A stretch of DNA of 64,000 nt from WTJY01 sp045105475 (GCA_045105475.1 JBGCDP010000125.1:1-64000), one strand, 5' to 3'; numbered from the stretch's first letter, positions 35,119-44,263 are shown. Notes: generated from the letters alone by a model not told the origin. A program made the numbers and translations.

Positions 35119-36174
35119 CTAATCTTGTTTGTCTCCCGTCTCAGATTCCCGATTGACTGCGTCACGATCACTTTGGTTAGATCGGTATAACCGAGCCGGT
35201 AGCTCATACCTTTTGCCAAAACGTTGATTGATTGAGAATAATACCCAACCGACTAGGAGCAATAACAAAAACCATGGTCCACAAACAATGCCGACATAAA
35301 TGATCCCGTTTGCTAAACTTTGTGATGTTTCTTGTAGTTCTACTGCTGCGACTTGAGCCGTATCACCCGGCCGCCAATTGCTGGGGGTTGGAATCGGTGT
35401 TGAGGTTGGCGTTGGCGAAGGGGTGGCAGTTGGCACCAACGGATTGATTTGAATGCTTATCGTTGAAAAGCTTGAGCGATCTTTTAGAAAGTTGATACGT
35501 CCCTGAATGACGTTTAGCTCCTCTTCAACCTCACTGAGTTCAGCTTCAACTTTGAGTACATCTTCAATCTTTTTTGCTTCAGCCATAAACGTCCGTAGCC
35601 GCTCTTGTTTGATTTGTAAATTTCCCAAGCGAGATTCTAGGTCAACAAACTCATCTGTTACATCGACTCCGGTCGCTGAGTCTTGAGTGACTGTTCCTAG
35701 CTTTCGTAAAGACTCCATCGCACGTTCAAACTCTTCAACCGGAACGCCTATTTGCATCGTCACATAGTCAAATTCATCAAGTTTATATACTTTTTGGCCG
35801 ATGATGTAGCCACCTGTGGCAGTAACGAGCTGCCCGACATTGTCCAATGCCCGTTGACTGTCCGCAACTGTAACCTCGATGTTTCCATCTTTGATAATCA
35901 AACGATTGCGGCGACGTTGCACCGTTGTTTGCTCTGCCAATTGCGAGTCGAGATTTGCCGGTTCGTTGACCACTTCAACTTCAATAACTTTTTCAACCTC
36001 TACTTCTCGTTCAACTTCAACTTCTCGAACGACCTCTATTTCTTCATCGCCCATCTCCATTTCCATTAGGCGTGTCACTTCAACCTCAACAAACTGAGGC
36101 TCCATTGCGGCACCACAAGCGGTGAGTAGCAATACGAATCCTACCAGTACGCAAAACGTCTGTATCTTCTTCAT
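35119..36174 (-). CDS. DUF4349 lipoprotein
   Basis: 351 residues from the ATG at 36174 (AGGAGAATAAA before it). Signal peptide ends in lipobox LLLTAC. An alternating Glu/Val spacer (EVVREVEVEREVEVEKVIEV) follows, a style frequent in Chloroflexota lipoproteins. DUF4349 covers about 85-245 with NLQIKQERLRTFMAEAKKIE and a coiled coil ending FSTISIQINP. Then come a Pro/Thr-rich linker and one transmembrane helix (about 290-312). Envelope protein of unknown role. Confidence 0.88.
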   Translation of the reverse strand: MKKIQTFCVLVGFVLLLTACGAAMEPQFVEVEVTRLMEMEMGDEEIEVVREVEVEREVEVEKVIEVEVVNEPANLDSQLAEQTTVQRRRNRLIIKDGNIEVTVADSQRALDNVGQLVTATGGYIIGQKVYKLDEFDYVTMQIGVPVEEFERAMESLRKLGTVTQDSATGVDVTDEFVDLESRLGNLQIKQERLRTFMAEAKKIEDVLKVEAELSEVEEELNVIQGRINFLKDRSSFSTISIQINPLVPTATPSPTPTSTPIPTPSNWRPGDTAQVAAVELQETSQSLANGIIYVGIVCGPWFLLLLLVGWVLFSINQRFGKRYELPARLYRSNQSDRDAVNRESETGDKQD

Positions 36175-36267
36175 TTTATTCTCCTGTTGGGTTATGCAGA
36201 AAAGGCTCTGCATGTTGGGTATGGAGATGAAACGACTGGGCTGCCTGATAAGTTCCCATCAATAAAA

Positions 36268-36304
36268 AAAGGGTTGATCGAATGGTAAATTCGACCAGCC
36301 CTTT
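36268..36304 (-). terminator. Terminator after the dehydrogenase-ParB fusion gene
   Basis: A 16-base-arm hairpin with one mismatch and one G-T pair and a 5-nt loop, flanked by A7 on the left, read as T7 on the minus strand. Confidence 0.88.
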
Positions 36305-36334
36305 TTGTTAGATTACTGAGTTGAGGAAAAGGAA

Positions 36335-38083
36335 TTACTCGTCTAAAAGATAGACGCTTTCTCGGTAAAAACGGACATGATTGCCTTGTACTTTGTCTTC
36401 AAGATGGCGGCGTAACCAACGATTTTTCTCGTTTAAAGACATTTTGTCAGACTTGAGAATATCAAGCTCTGCATTAACACGTAAGATCCGGCCGGGGATG
36501 ATGAATCGGGTAATTCCGGCGGGGAAATAACGGCCGCCTAATGTGACCTGCATGACCTGACCAACCGTATACTCTGGGAACACTACTAAGGCCGTAATTT
36601 CAGGATAATCAGACTTGAGCCTTGCGATGTCATTCTCGAGGGTCCGGTCAACAAAGGCCGCTTCGATATAGGTTTCTGTCAGGAGATTTAGGGCATCAAG
36701 ACGGTTGACGCCGACGGCCGGCTGAATCAGATAAGCGTTGCCATTTCCAAAGTGGATATAGCACAAAGCACCATATTCAAACATGCGGTCGGCCGCCTCC
36801 GCTGCTTCGACAGGCTCCAGTGAAATGTCAGGTAAATCTTCAAGCAGCTTTTTGAGCGCTTCAGCATTTATCTTTTGAATCACATGGAACCATGTGTGCA
36901 GATCCAGCCCTTCTTCTTCTGTCGTGATTTGGACGACCGCATGTGGGTAGCCCAGCTGCTTCATGGCGGCCGTGCGCGTGGCCCCGTCTAGCACCATATA
37001 TCGGTCTTCAAGTGGCGTGACAATAGGGGGGTTCGCCAGCATACCCATATCTTCTAGTCGACTTTTCAAGCGATCAACTCGCTTTTGATCGATGCTTTCA
37101 TGCGGCATGATCTTGTCCATTGGCACAACGGCTAATGGCAAAACAGCTCCTGGCTCGTTGTGCTTTAGAATATCGATTACTTGCTCAGCTACGAAAATTG
37201 AGGCTTCTTGGCGAGCTTCTTCAGTGCCGGCCGCGATACCGGGTGTCGCGATGACCTTTGGATGCTCAGCCAGTGAAAAATCTTCTAGCGGTTCTTGCGC
37301 AAATGCATCGATTCCGATTCCGGCTAAATCCCCATTGTTTAACTTCTGAACCGCTTCTACTGGATCGATGAGTTTTGCATCGGCACAGTTGACCAAGTAG
37401 GCGGTCGGCCGCATCATCGCTAATTCTTTACCTTGCATCAGCGTTTCGTCACCATCTTTGATATTTTCATGTAGTGACACAAAATCAGACTGTTGAAGTA
37501 GCTCTTTCAGTTCGACTTGGTCGATGTTCGGCATTTGGTTTAGCTCTACATTGGCAAGCTTTGTAGAGACGACCACGTGCATGCCAAAGGCTTCTGCACG
37601 TAGCGCGATTTGGCGAGCAATGGGATCAAATCCAATAAGCCCTAAAGTTTTGTCTGACAAACGGATCCCTTGCAGCTCTTGTTTGAGCCACTGGCCACTC
37701 TTCATGCCGTTATTGGCGGCCGATAGATTGCGAGCTAGCATGATCATCATGCCGAATACAAGCTCCGCTACGGAGACAACGTTGACTTCAGGGGCATTAA
37801 CCACCCGTATGCCACGCTTGTTGGCCTCAGCTAGATCAATCCGATCTAGTCCGGCGCCTGAGCGGCCGATGACGCGGAGCTTTTCGGCCTTGGTTAATAT
37901 GTCGGCCGGAAGCGGTGTGGCTCTTCGGACGATAATTGCATCAAACTCCTCGATAATTTGTGCGAGCTCTTTTTGGCTGATACCTGGCCTCTCAACGACT
38001 TCTGCATGGTTCTTGAGTAGCTCAAGGCCAACGGCGTCAATTGGGTCGCAGACTAAAATTTTAAACGGTGGTCGATTAGACAT
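36335..38083 (-). CDS. Pseudo-phosphoglycerate dehydrogenase fused to a ParB/SbnI-like domain
   Basis: 582 residues. Residues 1-320 align by pattern with D-3-phosphoglycerate dehydrogenase (VIGRSGAGLDRIDL, NAPEVNVVSVAELVFG, TPGIAAGTEEARQEAS). Key positions are lost: the NAD loop GxGxxG reads GFDPIA (151-156), the catalytic Arg of NTARG is Asp235 (NCADA), and the catalytic His of TPHIG is Gly282; Glu264 remains. Residues about 322-400 form a ParB/Srx-like domain (MPHESID, VLDGATRTAA), followed by a C-terminal region with AGITRFIIPGRILRVN, as in SbnI/serine-kinase-like proteins. GAGGAAATTGA precedes the ATG. Probably a sensor or a kinase with a non-enzymatic dehydrogenase module; both are inferred. 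Confidence 0.82.
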   Translation of the reverse strand: MSNRPPFKILVCDPIDAVGLELLKNHAEVVERPGISQKELAQIIEEFDAIIVRRATPLPADILTKAEKLRVIGRSGAGLDRIDLAEANKRGIRVVNAPEVNVVSVAELVFGMMIMLARNLSAANNGMKSGQWLKQELQGIRLSDKTLGLIGFDPIARQIALRAEAFGMHVVVSTKLANVELNQMPNIDQVELKELLQQSDFVSLHENIKDGDETLMQGKELAMMRPTAYLVNCADAKLIDPVEAVQKLNNGDLAGIGIDAFAQEPLEDFSLAEHPKVIATPGIAAGTEEARQEASIFVAEQVIDILKHNEPGAVLPLAVVPMDKIMPHESIDQKRVDRLKSRLEDMGMLANPPIVTPLEDRYMVLDGATRTAAMKQLGYPHAVVQITTEEEGLDLHTWFHVIQKINAEALKKLLEDLPDISLEPVEAAEAADRMFEYGALCYIHFGNGNAYLIQPAVGVNRLDALNLLTETYIEAAFVDRTLENDIARLKSDYPEITALVVFPEYTVGQVMQVTLGGRYFPAGITRFIIPGRILRVNAELDILKSDKMSLNEKNRWLRRHLEDKVQGNHVRFYRESVYLLDE

Positions 38084-38327
38084 TCAATTTCCTCAAATTT
38101 CTAGAGTGATTAAGCAATAGAAACCAAACGGTTTTGACCGAGGTCGGCTACTATTTTTTATACTCTGGGTAAGTGAACCAAGATATATCAGAGATATAAT
38201 AAATTGAGAAGGGTACAAATCATCCAAAGAATCAAAGAGATTTTTATAAATGGTTATTTATGTAGGTGAAAAGTTCGAATTTTACATGGATTCAACACTT
38301 ACATACTGATATTTTTCAAGGCTATTG

Positions 38328-38336
38328 TGCTATAAT
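38328..38336 (+). promoter_or_regulatory. Extended -10 promoter of the PfkB-ahcY unit
   Basis: TGCTATAAT at 38328-38336 is a full extended -10 (TGnTATAAT); the -35 is weak. It gives a leader of about 100 nt. Confidence 0.6.
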
Positions 38337-38376
38337 TTCGGCTTCAAAAGGAACCTGACCAGACTCAGAAATGCAT

Positions 38377-38399
38377 ATGCCCCTTCAAAAGAGGGGTAT
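38377..38399 (+). promoter_or_regulatory. Leader hairpin upstream of the PfkB-ahcY genes
   Basis: ATGCCCCT-TCAAAAG-AGGGGTAT forms an 8-bp stem, followed by TTATTTG. It lies inside the transcribed leader of an SAH-recycling operon. I cannot match it to a known SAM or SAH riboswitch; a weak terminator or attenuator is possible. Confidence 0.35.
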
Positions 38400-38443
38400 T
38401 TATTTGTCTGATTATCGAAATCTCCCAATTAGTAGGTAAAAAC

Positions 38444-39400
38444 ATGAAAATTGTTGTAACAGGATCAGTCGCATTTGACTATCTTATGAAATTCCCTGGA
38501 AAGTTTACAGACCATCTCTTACCTGACCAGCTGCATCAAATCAGTTTGAGCTTTTTAGTCGAAAGTATGTCTAAGTTACGAGGTGGAACCGCTCCTGGTA
38601 TTTCATACACCCAGGCATTATTGGGTGGAAATCCAACTATTATGGCCACTGTAGGGAATGACTTTGGAGAGTACGGTAAATGGCTAGAGGGTGTTGGTGT
38701 CGATACTAGTGGGATCCGGGTGATCGAAGATAAAACCTGTGCCTCGTTTTTTGCGAACACAGATAGTGAGCAAAATCAAATTGCAAGCTTTTATACGGGT
38801 GCAATGGCTCATGCCGTTGAATTATCTTTTGAAAGAGATGTGCCTTCAGCACGCTTGGCAATTATTTCTCCGAATGATCCGGTCGCGATGCAAAACTATG
38901 TACGTGAAGCCAAAAGAATCGATCTTGACTATATTTATGATCCGAGCCAGCAAACGATCTGGTTATCAGGTGACGATTTGAAAGAAGGTCTCGATGGCTG
39001 TTTCATGTTGACTGTCAATGAATATGAAATGGGCATGATCGAAGAAAAGACCGGTTTGTCTCGTTCTGAAATCAATAAACGAGCGCGCGGTGTTTTAGTG
39101 ACAAAAGGAAAAGAAGGGTCTGAGCTTTTGATGGATGGTGAGAAATACGACATCCCTATCGTGCCAATTAGTCAGGCTGTTGACCCAACTGGTGCTGGCG
39201 ATGCGTACCGTGCCGGTATGATGCGTGGTATTCAATTAGAATTGCCGTGGGACATCTGCGGCCGAATGGGTGCGCTCGCTTCAGCTTACGTCCTTGAATC
39301 AAATGGGCCAATCGGCCACTCTTACACAATTGGCCAATTTATTGAACGGTACCGTCAAAATTTTGATGATAATGGGGCTTTAGACGCCCTTTTGAAATAG
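38444..39400 (+). CDS. PfkB family carbohydrate/adenosine kinase
   Basis: 318 residues, ribokinase fold. N-terminal pattern GGTAPGISYTQALLGGNPT, catalytic signature region DPTGAGDAYRAGMM near 246 with the Asp base. The sequence SVAFDYLMKFPGKF at the start and its position 84 bases before S-adenosylhomocysteinase suggest it phosphorylates adenosine released from SAH, pulling the equilibrium forward (inferred). Confidence 0.88.
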   Translation: MKIVVTGSVAFDYLMKFPGKFTDHLLPDQLHQISLSFLVESMSKLRGGTAPGISYTQALLGGNPTIMATVGNDFGEYGKWLEGVGVDTSGIRVIEDKTCASFFANTDSEQNQIASFYTGAMAHAVELSFERDVPSARLAIISPNDPVAMQNYVREAKRIDLDYIYDPSQQTIWLSGDDLKEGLDGCFMLTVNEYEMGMIEEKTGLSRSEINKRARGVLVTKGKEGSELLMDGEKYDIPIVPISQAVDPTGAGDAYRAGMMRGIQLELPWDICGRMGALASAYVLESNGPIGHSYTIGQFIERYRQNFDDNGALDALLK

Positions 39401-39484
39401 AAAACAAATGTTTTTTTGCTGATTGATCGCTTGATTTTAAAATAGTGATCGGCAAAAACTTAACTTTAAGGAGTTATTTTAATT

Positions 39485-40741
39485 ATGGATTATTCAATTA
39501 AAGACATCGACTTAGCCCCAGGCGGTCGTCATCGTATGGATTGGGCTGCTCAAGAAATGCCGGTTTTGGCTGACATTGGCGAGATGTTTGGCAAAGAGCG
39601 GCCGTTTGATGGTTTACGCATCGGCGGTTGTATGCATGTGACCACTGAGACTGCAAACTTGATGGTTGCGTTACAAAAAGGTGGTGCTGACGTTTTCTTG
39701 TGTGCAAGTAACCCACTTAGTACCCAAGACGATGTGGCTGCGGCACTTGTATCTCAGTACGAGATCCCTGTTTATGCTAAACGTGGACAAGATAACGAAA
39801 CATTCTACAAATACATGAATGCTGTTTTGGACCACAAACCACACATTGTCATGGATGATGGTGCCGATGTTGCAACCGCTTTACATCGTGACCGTCGTGA
39901 ACTGCTAGATAACTTGTATGGTGGAACTGAAGAAACGACCACAGGTGTGATTCGTTTACGTGCATTGGCGGCCGAGGGTAAACTCGAATACCCAGTAATC
40001 GCTGTTAACGACGCATTGACCAAACACATGTTTGACAATCGTTACGGCACAGGTCAGTCAACCCTAGACGGTATCATCCGGGCAACCAACTACCTATTAG
40101 CTGGTAAAACATTTGTTGTTGGGGGTTACGGCTGGTGCTCACGTGGTGTTGCAGATCGTGCGCGTGGTATGGGTGCGAACGTAGTCGTTACAGAAGTGAA
40201 TCCACTTAAAGCGCTTGAAGCGGTCATGGACGGCTTCCGTGTTATGCCAATGGCAGAAGCAGCAAAAGTTGGAGACATCTTCCTAACGGCAACTGGCGAT
40301 ATCCACGTATTTGACCTTCACCACATGGAAGCGATGAAAGATGGTGTCTTATTGGCGAACTCTGGACATTTTGATGTTGAGATCAACATTGAAGCATTGG
40401 CTAAAAAATGTGGCGAGCCAAAACAGGTTCGCCCATCAGTTCAGCAATACACGATGCCAAACGGCAAACGTATTAACATTTTGGGCGAAGGGCGTTTGAT
40501 CAACTTGGCTGCGGCCGAAGGTCACCCAGCATCTGTAATGGACATGAGCTTCGCAGGTCAGGCGATGGCAGCTAAATATTTGGCTGACAACAAAGGCAAG
40601 ATCGAAAACGCTGTTCACACTATGCCGGTTGAACTTGATATGGACATTTCAGCTCGTAAACTGGCTGCAATGGGTATCGACATCGACGTGTTAACTGACG
40701 AACAAGAGAAATACTTGAACTCTTGGGAAGAAGGAACGTGA
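39485..40741 (+). CDS. ahcY: S-adenosylhomocysteinase
   Basis: 418 residues. Splits SAH into adenosine and homocysteine using bound NAD. Features: CMHVTTETANLMVAL, DDGADVATALH, TTGVIRLRALA, the NAD motif VVGGYGWCSRGVADRARGMG (about 217-236), and the C-terminal region ending in LNSWEEGT. This is the shorter class lacking the plant/animal insertion. AAGGAG precedes the ATG. A strong terminator follows. Confidence 0.96.
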   Translation: MDYSIKDIDLAPGGRHRMDWAAQEMPVLADIGEMFGKERPFDGLRIGGCMHVTTETANLMVALQKGGADVFLCASNPLSTQDDVAAALVSQYEIPVYAKRGQDNETFYKYMNAVLDHKPHIVMDDGADVATALHRDRRELLDNLYGGTEETTTGVIRLRALAAEGKLEYPVIAVNDALTKHMFDNRYGTGQSTLDGIIRATNYLLAGKTFVVGGYGWCSRGVADRARGMGANVVVTEVNPLKALEAVMDGFRVMPMAEAAKVGDIFLTATGDIHVFDLHHMEAMKDGVLLANSGHFDVEINIEALAKKCGEPKQVRPSVQQYTMPNGKRINILGEGRLINLAAAEGHPASVMDMSFAGQAMAAKYLADNKGKIENAVHTMPVELDMDISARKLAAMGIDIDVLTDEQEKYLNSWEEGT

Positions 40742-40773
40742 TCCCTTCGGGAATCTAATCCTATAAACCTCTG

Positions 40774-40809
40774 GCCCTCTGGATTTTTTATTCAGAGGGC
40801 TTTTTTTTT
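40774..40809 (+). terminator. Intrinsic terminator after ahcY
   Basis: GCCCTCTG/CAGAGGGC stem with an 11-nt T-rich loop, followed by nine T. Confidence 0.92.
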
Positions 40810-40820
40810 GCCACTTTAAA

Positions 40821-41498
40821 ATGTATCCTTTGGTAAAATGGAAACAAGGTGATCAATTGAACTTTAATTCTCCGTTAGAACCCCGTGATTTCAATAAGCA
40901 AGCTCGCATTGGACGAGTATTGTTTGCACGTCGTTATTCAAATTATGTTAGCCCACCTACTATTTATGCCGCTTTAGGCTTTGCGATCTGCTTCTCAGTC
41001 ATGCCATTTTGGACCGCTATTGGCTGGGGGATTGTTTATGGACTGTTGGTCTCGCTATTGCCAATTTTAGTGGTGTTGGCGATGCTCTATTTTGGCTATG
41101 TTGAAGAATTGCATATGAGCAATACGCGAGAACGACGCATTCCATATTTAGCGGCAATTTTTGGCTCGCTTGTGATGTGGGGGTTAGCCTACACCTTTGA
41201 ATTAGAAGATCGAGTCTTGCATTTAGCGATCTTTAATGTGATTAATTTGGTCATGCTATTTTTAATTACAATTTATTGGCTCATTAGCATGCATACAGCG
41301 GGTGCTGCGGCGTTTTCTGCTTTGGTCGGGGTGATTTGGGGTTGGATTCCAGCTTTTTTGATCGGATTGCCGGTGCTTGTTTCGGTCACGGTTGCCCGTC
41401 TCTATTTGCGCCGCCATTCTCCAGCGCAAGCCGCCGCCGGGATTATTTTAGGTTTTTCAACGGTTGGACTCATGCACTGGCTAGGATATTTCGCTTGA
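40821..41498 (+). CDS. Polytopic membrane protein, phosphatase-PAP2-like topology, function unknown
   Basis: 225 residues with about six transmembrane helices (near 52-66, 70-92, 108-122, 131-150, 155-185, 203-222). It has VSLLPILVV, an ARL.LRRHSPAQAAAGIILGFS segment near 195-213 that recalls the RH(S/T)xxQ..aG end of PAP2-like proteins (R-H-S-x-x-Q), but the other PAP2 motifs are not clear. It follows the ahcY terminator directly. Confidence 0.6.
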   Translation: MYPLVKWKQGDQLNFNSPLEPRDFNKQARIGRVLFARRYSNYVSPPTIYAALGFAICFSVMPFWTAIGWGIVYGLLVSLLPILVVLAMLYFGYVEELHMSNTRERRIPYLAAIFGSLVMWGLAYTFELEDRVLHLAIFNVINLVMLFLITIYWLISMHTAGAAAFSALVGVIWGWIPAFLIGLPVLVSVTVARLYLRRHSPAQAAAGIILGFSTVGLMHWLGYFA

Positions 41499-41562
41499 CC
41501 CTTGTTGGTTAACTGCTACTATCCGGCCGATTAGGCTTAACAAATCTTCAGACCCAAGACTT

Positions 41563-42993
41563 ATGAATATTACTGACGGATTACTTATTGTTTGCAAACG
41601 TGACTGCGAAACCTGCACCATGTTGACCCCCGTTTATAATCAGCTTGCAGAGGCTAATTTGCCTTTGACCATTTATAGTCAAGACGATCCTAATTTTCCT
41701 ACGTCCGCAGCCCTGCATGATGCTGACTTAGAAACTTCATTTCGTTTAAACATTGAAGTGGTACCGACGCTTATCCGTTTTGAAAATGGGGAAGAAGTGG
41801 CGAGAACCTTTAGCTGGGACCGAACTGATTGGGAATCAATATCTGGGGTTTCAGGGTTAGGTAAAGGGTTAATGGCTTCAAAGCCAGGCTGTGGTGCTTT
41901 GAACGTAATGCCGGGAACGGCCGAGCGTCTGCAGGTGAAATTTGGAGACACTGGGATTACCGCACGTCAAATCTCTATCCCTCCACTGCAAGATGATATT
42001 GAAGCTTGTTATGACCGCGGATGGACTGATGGGTTGCCGGTTGTTCCTCCTACGCCAGAGCGTGTGCTACGAATGCTGCAAGGGACCAAACGAGATCCGG
42101 CCGAAGTGTTGGGCATCGCACCGCCCAATCGAGTTGATTGCACGGTGCAAAAGGTAGCAATCAATGCGGTTATGGCCGGTTGCTTACCCGAATATATGCC
42201 GGTTGTATTGGCGGCCGTTGAAGCGGCCTTAATGGACGAATTCTGTATGCATGGCCTGCTGGCGACGACATGGTTCTCTGGGCCGATTGTGATTGTGAAT
42301 GGCCCCATCGCACGCAAAATCGGAATGAATTCAGAAGGAAATGCGTTGGGGCAAGGGAATCGGGCCAATGCAACCATCGGCCGGGCGTTGCAGTTGGTGA
42401 TTCGCAACGTTGGCGGTGGAAAACCGGGCGGCATAGACCGTGCTGCGATTGGAAATCCTGGTAAATACACCTTTTGCTTTGCTGAGCGTGAGCATGACTC
42501 AGATTGGAAATCTTTGGCTGAGCAACGTGGTATTGAATCTGGAAAATCAGCCGTGACCCTGTTCGCTGGTGACGGTGTGCAAGGCATTATGGATCAGCTC
42601 TCTCGATCACCTGAATCATTGGCAATGAGCTTTGCTCAATCACTACGTACAGTGACTCACTATAAAATTTTTATGGCCTCTGATGCGATTTTGGTGGTAT
42701 CACCTGAACATGCACGCATATTTTCAGAAGCTGGATGGAGTAAAGACAGATTAAACCAAGAAATCCAGTCACTATTGATGACCCCCGGTGACCAGATTAT
42801 ACGCCGATCAGATGGGGTAGCCGAAGGTGTACCTGAACAGTTTGAGAGTGCAACATTGCCAAAATTTAAGCCGGGTGGTTTGCACATTGTGCGCGTTGGG
42901 GGCAACGCAGGCTTGTTTTCCGCCATTATCGGCGGATGGGTGGCAAGCGGCCCGATGGGTAGCACGGCAGTTACGCTTGAAATTAAAGAATAA
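41563..42993 (+). CDS. Thioredoxin-like domain fused to a conserved uncharacterised domain, UGSC operon
   Basis: 476 residues. Residues 1-95 form a thioredoxin fold with CxxC at Cys15-Cys18 (CETC) and the cis-Pro in VVPTLIRFENGE. After a Cys-containing linker (SKPGCGALN), residues about 140-476 form a domain of unknown function beginning ACYDRGWTDGLPVVPPTPER, with RNVGGGKPGGIDRAAIGNPG and a Gly-rich VRVGGNAGLFSAIIGGW end. The selenoprotein starts 11 bases after its stop, so the pair is likely a redox couple (inferred). No clear Shine-Dalgarno at the ATG. Confidence 0.75.
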   Translation: MNITDGLLIVCKRDCETCTMLTPVYNQLAEANLPLTIYSQDDPNFPTSAALHDADLETSFRLNIEVVPTLIRFENGEEVARTFSWDRTDWESISGVSGLGKGLMASKPGCGALNVMPGTAERLQVKFGDTGITARQISIPPLQDDIEACYDRGWTDGLPVVPPTPERVLRMLQGTKRDPAEVLGIAPPNRVDCTVQKVAINAVMAGCLPEYMPVVLAAVEAALMDEFCMHGLLATTWFSGPIVIVNGPIARKIGMNSEGNALGQGNRANATIGRALQLVIRNVGGGKPGGIDRAAIGNPGKYTFCFAEREHDSDWKSLAEQRGIESGKSAVTLFAGDGVQGIMDQLSRSPESLAMSFAQSLRTVTHYKIFMASDAILVVSPEHARIFSEAGWSKDRLNQEIQSLLMTPGDQIIRRSDGVAEGVPEQFESATLPKFKPGGLHIVRVGGNAGLFSAIIGGWVASGPMGSTAVTLEIKE

Positions 42994-43004
42994 GGACAAA
43001 AATT

Positions 43005-43532
43005 ATGAATCATTCAACTATTTTATTAGACCCTACGGCCGAGCTCAGTTCGGCTCAACGTGAAAGACTCCCGCGGCCAAAAGCGATTGCTGACAAAACG
43101 ATCGGTCTGCTCGATATTTCAAAAGCCCGTGGCAATATTTTCTTAGATCGGATTGAGGCGCAGTTGACGGCGGCCGGGGCCACGGTCAATCGGTATAAGA
43201 AACCAACGTTTGCCCGTATTGCACCAACTGAACTTAAACAAAAGATCGCGACAGAATGTGATTTAGTAATTGAAGGGTTGGCCGATTGAGGATCTTGTAC
43301 GTCGTGCAGTGTGCACGACATCAGTGATCTTGAACAACGTGGTGTTGTGGGTATGTTTGTTGCGTCTGAAGAGTTTGTGGTGGCGACTGAAGCCCAGGCC
43401 AGTGCGTTAGGCTATGATCCGGCCGTTGTTTTTGTGCAACACCCCATTCAAGATCGTACAGACGATGAGATGCGGGAAATTGCGGATAATGCCTATGAAG
43501 ATATTTTGAGCCAGTTGTTGTCCTTAGAGTAG
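43005..43532 (+). CDS. UGSC-family selenoprotein with in-frame TGA (Sec95)
   Basis: Reading through the TGA at 43287-43289 joins two same-frame halves into a 175-residue protein with the motif AD-U-GSCTSCSVHD at residue 95, the hallmark of the UGSC family, in which U is selenocysteine. The first half alone (94 residues) would end just before the active site, and the second half has no start signal of its own. A SECIS-like hairpin follows the TGA directly. AAGGA precedes the ATG at 43005. It is co-transcribed with the thioredoxin-like gene and ends at a terminator. The chemical role of the family is unknown; a redox-active selenolate next to CTSC is expected. SelA/B/C must be encoded elsewhere. 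Confidence 0.88.
43290..43321 (+). promoter_or_regulatory. Bacterial SECIS-like hairpin
   Basis: Eleven bases after the TGA is a stem GTCGTGC/GCACGAC (43301-43307 with 43313-43319) and loop AGTGT. The loop starts 18 nt after the TGA and carries G and T near its tip, the spacing and loop style of bacterial SECIS elements recognised by SelB. Confidence 0.8.
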
Positions 43533-43568
43533 AATACGGCACGATTTAGTTGCTCATATAATTTGTCA

Positions 43569-43616
43569 TAACAGGCTAGTTTGATTTTTATAATTAGACC
43601 AGCCTGTTATTTTTTA
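43569..43616 (+). terminator. Terminator after the selenoprotein gene
   Basis: TAACAGGCTAGT pairs with ACCAGCCTGTTA (one mismatch), followed by TTTTTTA. Confidence 0.85.
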
Positions 43617-43782
43617 CGTCGTGCTATCTTGTAATCAAACTGTTTTAAGCCTACATCGCCTCTAGAAACCGTCTACACATTTCCTACATAGTTCTTTCCT
43701 AAACTCCGTTCAAGGTTAATTCACTGTCAAGATTGCTTGCTGTCCTCTGGTTTGCAATCTTGACTTTATTTAGGGAAAAATC

Positions 43783-44229
43783 ATGAAAATACGTAAAAAA
43801 ATTTGGCGGGTACTTAAACCGCTCTTGCTAATCGGAGCCGGATTAATGGCTGGTATTATTTTGGTGGCTTCTAATTCGTCAACTGTGGTTTACTATGATG
43901 AAATTAATCATGACTTCGACCATGAGTTAGAGATGGAATTGCACCGCATGGAAATGGAGCTAGAGCAAATGGCGCTCGATATTGAGATTCCACCTATTCC
44001 TGAAATTCCAGCGATACCGGCTATTCCAGAAATATCATCTATCCCTTCAATGCCTGACCAAGTGCAACCGATTATCGTGACAAACCATTCTTATGAGTCG
44101 TTTGATAGCTATCGAATGGACTTAGGTGAGACGGTTGCCATTGTCGGCGGACTCGGTTTGGCTTTGGTATTTTTGATGGGATTTATTTTACTGGTGGATG
44201 AGTTCCGTGGTAGACGTCTTCGAAATTAA
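43783..44229 (+). CDS. Small membrane protein upstream of a two-component system
   Basis: 148 residues: a transmembrane helix near 12-30, an outside acidic Met/Glu region (ELEMELHRMEMELEQM), an IPxIPxIP repeat (about 68-85: IPPIPEIPAIPAIPEI) and a second transmembrane helix near 120-142. No family recognised. The response regulator follows 46 bases later, so it might be the sensor's partner or target. Confidence 0.65.
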   Translation: MKIRKKIWRVLKPLLLIGAGLMAGIILVASNSSTVVYYDEINHDFDHELEMELHRMEMELEQMALDIEIPPIPEIPAIPAIPEISSIPSMPDQVQPIIVTNHSYESFDSYRMDLGETVAIVGGLGLALVFLMGFILLVDEFRGRRLRN

Positions 44230-44263
44230 TTCGTCGAAAGCTTTTATCAAATGGTCGAAGCGA

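Larger units (their letters stand above)
38084..38443. other. Divergent spacer between the fusion gene and the PfkB gene
   Basis: A 360-bp AT-rich spacer. On the plus side it holds an extended -10 and a leader hairpin, described separately. No small ORF is supported. Confidence 0.5.

Noticed and set aside
36335..37380. Functional D-3-phosphoglycerate dehydrogenase (serA)
   Set aside because: The catalytic Arg, His and NAD-binding glycines are replaced.
43311..43532. Separate small gene starting at GTG 43311
   Set aside because: No ribosome binding site, and the frame is continuous with the upstream UGSC frame across the TGA.
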